A DNA stretch of 64,000 bases from Erythroxylum novogranatense (Eukaryota > Streptophyta > Magnoliopsida > Malpighiales > Erythroxylaceae): assembly GCA_029891385.1 (NCBI GenBank), contig CM057235.1, forward strand, positions 19,647,120 to 19,711,119, written 5' to 3'. The notes beneath the pieces are model-generated. The model was not told where the DNA came from. It worked only from the letters and a program-made list of their open reading frames with translations, and searched no databases. How positions within the stretch are numbered: position 1 is the stretch's first letter; every line of letters starts with the position of its first letter. This document shows, piece by piece, positions 60,265-64,000 of the stretch. The translations under genes and the position numbers were made by a program.

Positions 60265-60370
60265 TAGAAAGTTGGTTCTACATCGCTTACTCGTAATTGG
60301 TTAACCACTAGTTACGAAGTTAGTTCTACATTGTTTATCTGTACAAAGATAACCGTTATACATATAATAA
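60265..60370. repeat. Minisatellite, right part
   Basis: Continues the array at 50440-50654: TTAGAAAGTTGGTTCTACATCGCTTACTCGTAATTGG and TTACGAAGTTAGTTCTACATTGTTTATCTG units with the same paired spacing. Confidence 0.75.
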
Positions 60371-61850
60371 TATGTATAAAACCTATTAGTATATCATAGG
60401 CTAAAAAACCATTTCCTTTTTATCAAACAATAATATCATCTTAATATAAAATCAAATCATATAAGGTTTAACTTTCAAACTTCAATTCGTATATTGCTAA
60501 AAACATAAAATTATACTAGCAATATTCACTTATAATACACCATTCACATAAGACTCATAATCTATATTCACTTCACGATATAATAAAAATCATTTTTATA
60601 AAATACCTTTAAAATGCACTCACCATTAAGCAACTTTATCACCAAGCACACTCACACGTTCTATGCATTTCCTTTACCTACACAAGCGCATTTTGCTTAG
60701 ACATTTATTTCTAAATTCGAAAATAAGACATTAACATTATAAATTCAGTTTAACTGAATTCGAGATTAGTATTTAATCACGTAACACGTACGCTAATCGT
60801 GTTTCCGTTTACTACCGTAAGATAACTTATTGTTCTCCGTTTCCAATTCTAACTTCAAAAGTCACTTAAAACCTTTTTTTACGCATTTTAACTTATCAAT
60901 TTCTTTAAAACGCTATCTCACTCAATTTAATTTACCATATCATGATCATGCATGATGAGTTGTGGTTATGACCTATGTCCAGAATCCATACCTCCACTTA
61001 TTCCTTATTTTTCACATAGCAAACGTTCAAATTAGGCTTTGAGGTCTTGTAGAAATTTGTTCCGCTAAGTCTCTAGTTTCCATATCATCAAAAATAATTC
61101 CATTTAAACTTTTAAATCATGAAAAAATACTAAATATCACAATCCATTTTAACACAGAGACAATATCAGGTTACCATTTTCAATCTCAAACTTAGATATC
61201 ATTCATCCAGAATTTGGTTTAGGTTTATGTTAGAGATTTTTAGTAATTTGTCTTACTTTCATCTTCAAATTGAATCACTCAATTTGGAGTTCTGTAGGCT
61301 AATTTATGGCCAAAAAAATGAGACTAGTTCAAACTAACCTAAGACAGAATTCTACTACATGTTCCTCTCTTATTATATTCAATCAATTTTATGTAAAGAA
61401 ACAAGAAAATAACACCAAGAAACTATTGATCTTAAACACATTTTCTTACTTAAAACAAACCATAAAAATCAAAATTTTAGGTTAAGAAAACTTACTACTT
61501 TCTTTCTCAAATATTTTGGGTAAATAATGAAAACTTAGGTTTGATCAAGGTTTCTCCAAATCTACATCAAAACCATCAATAATGGAAGCCCTCTTCTCTC
61601 CTTAAACGACCTTCAACCTTGTTTCTCTTCTTTTCACTTTTGTTTTTTCTTTCTCACGTTTAGTCTCTCAAACACTCACGGTTATGTTCAAATGAAGCCA
61701 AAAGTTTTGCTTTATCTTTGTATACTTACTTAATGTCAATGTCTTAATGGTTGTCTATAATGACTAATTATACATTTAATAAATGATGCTTAACTTTTAA
61801 GAAAGCCTTTAATTGGTCATTAGATGTGACTCACTAATCCACTCATACCA
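60371..61850. other. Intergenic, probable old LTR interior
   Basis: No coding sequence is seen. A T/C-rich segment at 61590-61690 (plus strand) and the downstream LTR-like start suggest a minus-strand gypsy LTR. No TG/CA pair with a target duplication could be fixed. Confidence 0.35.
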
Positions 61851-62690
61851 TTATACACAAAAGACCAAAATGCCCCTTTAAGGAATTTAATTCACTACTA
61901 ATCGAACTACATTCCAAAAATATTTTGCAATCGTCTTATCATCAAATTGACCATGAAGTTTTTTAATTCGAGTCAATACTTATCGATTGGATACTTTAAA
62001 AATTTTCGAATGAGTTTAAAATCATTAATTCCCATTACTTTCTAAAAAAGGCATTTAATCCTAAATTTTTGGAACACCCAGAATCCATCCTATCGAACTT
62101 ATTTTTGATCTGTTTCATTACCATTTAACTCTATAACTTATTATAGATATTTTTCATTATTTTGATGTTGAGTCCCACAAAATTTACTATTCATTCGAAA
62201 ATATTATTCACTGAAAATAAAAAAATTATTCAATGAAAGGAAAGATTTGGGGTTTTACAATTATACACAAAAAGAACAAAATTCTCCTTTAATGAGTTTA
62301 ATTCACCAACTAATTGAACTACGTCACAAAAATATTCCCCAATTGCCTTATCATCAAATTGACCATGAAATTATCTAATTATGGTCAATACTTATTTATT
62401 AGATGCTTTAAATATTTTCAAATGGGTTAAAAATCATTAATATCCATTACTCTCCAAAAAGGATATTTTAGTCTTAAACTTTCGGAACTCTAGAAATCCA
62501 TTCTATCAGACTTATTTTTGATTCGTTTCATTATCATTTAACTCTAAAACTTATTATGGATATTTTGTATTATTTCGAGAGGTTAGGTCCCACAAAAATT
62601 TACTATTTATCCAAAAAAATACTATTCACTTAAAATAAAAAAAAAATTTTAAGTGAAAGGAAAGGTTGAGAGTTTTACACCTATCCCTAC
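61851..62690 (-). repeat. 410-bp tandem duplication, LTR-start-like
   Basis: TTATACACAAAA... begins at 61851 and 62261, and the two units align over their full length with many substitutions. On the minus strand each unit begins TGTAAAAC(C/T)C (62260 and about 62677), like the start of many plant gypsy LTRs. This may be a duplicated U3 end of an old chromovirus LTR lying on the minus strand. Confidence 0.7.
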
Positions 62691-63113
62691 TTTGCTTCAT
62701 TTTGTTCTTTACAATGGCCTACTCTTCACACTCATAAAGAATAAAAAAGAGGCAAAATAAAGGTCGTTTTTTTACTTTAGTCTAAGCTTATAAAATATTA
62801 GGAACGATCTTTGTGGAGGAAGAAGATGTGCTACAATAATAATTTATAGCACAAAGTCTTTTTCTTATTTGCTTTTTATTTAATTTTTTAATATGATGAT
62901 ATATCAGTAAATTTTAGGTGAAGAATTCTCAAATATTGGGACCAGAAGAGTAAAAGAGATGACACTCAGCTTATTGAATCCTTTGTTTAAATAGTTAAAA
63001 AGTTTATTTCTTTATAAGATTATAGAACAAAAATGGGATATAACTAATGGATGATTGTATATATCTTACATGATATGCAATGAATTTGAGAAACTACATA
63101 TATGGGCTGCAAG
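62691..63113. other. Intergenic / 3' flank of the right-edge gene
   Basis: No gene. It contains the 3' UTR of the minus-strand gene that ends at 63114. Confidence 0.4.
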
Positions 63114-63884
63114 TTATGTCTTTTTGTCCCAGACGGGAATGATCCCTTGAGCTGCTAACCTCTTACGCACCCAGAATACAATATGCTTCCCAGTAATTTT
63201 CTTTTCATCGATCAGAAAAGGCTCCACAGTGCTTACCTCTGAGCCATATGACGATAAAGAAAAGCCTTTAGGACCTGTCCAGCCACAACAACCGATGAAT
63301 GATGATGCTAAGCTGTTCTTTTAGCTTGTACATGTATGTATGTATGTATGTATATACTTATGGCTTTAATATGTAGTTACCTGTGAGAACTCCGTTAGGA
63401 AAGAAAGCCCAAAAGGAGTAAGGCTTGCCCTTCTTCAGAAATGAGCCTTCCAACTGTTACATTAGTTCCAAAGGAAAAGTTAATTAATGGAACTTGATTT
63501 GAAACCAATATAGGTAATCAATGAGGAAAATGGGGGTAGCCTGACTCTGTTATCTTGGAAAGACAGGTCAAGTTCTGTAATATCTTCTTCAGCTTCAAGG
63601 GTTGTTTTAAGTGAAGGAAGAACGTCCTCATCCATCAACCGAGGAAGTGGCTTTGGAGGAGCTTTTGCTGCTGGTTTGGGCCTCACGGGTTCTTTTGTTT
63701 CAACTGCTTTCACTTCCTTTTTCTCATTCTCAGCAGCGACTAATGAATCAAATAGTCAATGTAGGTTGATGCTTTATGCAAACAAAACATAGTGATTGGA
63801 AGGTCACATACCTGCGTAACTAGATGATTCTTGCACCGCAGAGCAGCTTATACATCTTCTCAATGTCATGGAATGGCTAACCAT
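63114..63884 (-). CDS. Conserved plant protein with plastid-style N terminus, 3' exons
   Basis: Minus-strand exons are 63884 (or further upstream) to 63812, 63739-63546, 63453-63381 and 63274-63114. Introns are GT-AG and the phases agree. From the ATG at 63884 this gives 166 aa. The N-terminal 24 residues are basic and Ser-rich. A Pro/Lys/Ala linker with APPKPLPRL follows. The rest looks globular: PSLKTTLEAEEDITELDLSF, LEGSFLKKGKPYSFWAFFPNGVLTGPKGFSLSSYGS, VSTVEPFLIDEKKITGKHIVFWVRKRLAAQG. I do not recognise the family. The N terminus and composition suggest a nuclear-encoded chloroplast protein, which is inference. More 5' exons may lie beyond the window edge, because the frame before the ATG is also open. 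Confidence 0.65.
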
Positions 63885-64000
63885 CTGCTGGGCATGATTG
63901 CAGTAGCAGAAACCATATGCAATGGAATGAAATAGAAAGAGAATGGATTAAGTAGCAAGAAGTAAGATTTTAGAAATTCCCATTCTAAGAAACCGGTCTC

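Overview
This window is nuclear DNA from a flowering plant, most likely a eudicot. The genes are multi-exon with GT-AG introns and encode plant-typical proteins. About two thirds of the sequence is LTR retrotransposon DNA of plant lineages: Ty1/copia SIRE/Maximus-like and Angela-like, and Ty3/gypsy Athila-like and Tekay chromovirus. The genus could not be determined. There are no prokaryotic, organellar or viral operons.

Left arm (1-6.1 kb): the 3' end of a SIRE/Maximus-like copia element (last ORF, polypurine tract, about 1-kb LTR) abuts a truncated minus-strand copia element. A decayed LINE ORF1 (DUF4283-type) remnant follows.

Gene island (6.5-21.9 kb): two host genes stand head to head. 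On the minus strand is an RPA-interacting (RPAIN-like) zinc-finger gene with five exons and 253 aa. On the plus strand is an RLT3-like homeobox-DDT gene with about 17 coding exons and about 1,099 aa. They share a 744-bp intergenic promoter with a (TA)n tract. Every exon junction listed was placed by hand and the reading phases agree throughout. Intron 8 of the RLT3-like gene contains a 3.4-kb, internally deleted gypsy element. A Stowaway-like MITE follows the gene.

Repeat desert (22-62.7 kb): a decayed SIRE/Maximus-like element with a 3' LTR and a 333-bp (AT)n tract come first. Next is a nested stack. An Athila-like element (about 28.4-48.56 kb) sits in a decayed MULE transposase gene, apparently in an intron. 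A 1,635-bp solo LTR (target duplication TCTAG) and a complete 9.16-kb Tekay chromovirus (target duplication TGGAA) both lie inside the Athila gag-protease region. Then comes a complete 9.6-kb Angela-like copia element (50.66-60.26 kb, target duplication ATAGT), which splits an older minisatellite. Its long leader carries seven regularly spaced AAGTCGACTT palindromes. A 410-bp tandem duplication that looks like the start of an old gypsy LTR follows.

Right edge (63.1-63.9 kb): the 3' exons of a minus-strand gene encode a small protein with a plastid-style N terminus. I do not recognise its family. No new defence, biosynthetic or RNA-processing system was found. The most unusual items are the palindrome array in the Angela leader, the variable palindromic block in the Tekay LTRs, and a duplicated splice acceptor in the RLT3-like gene.
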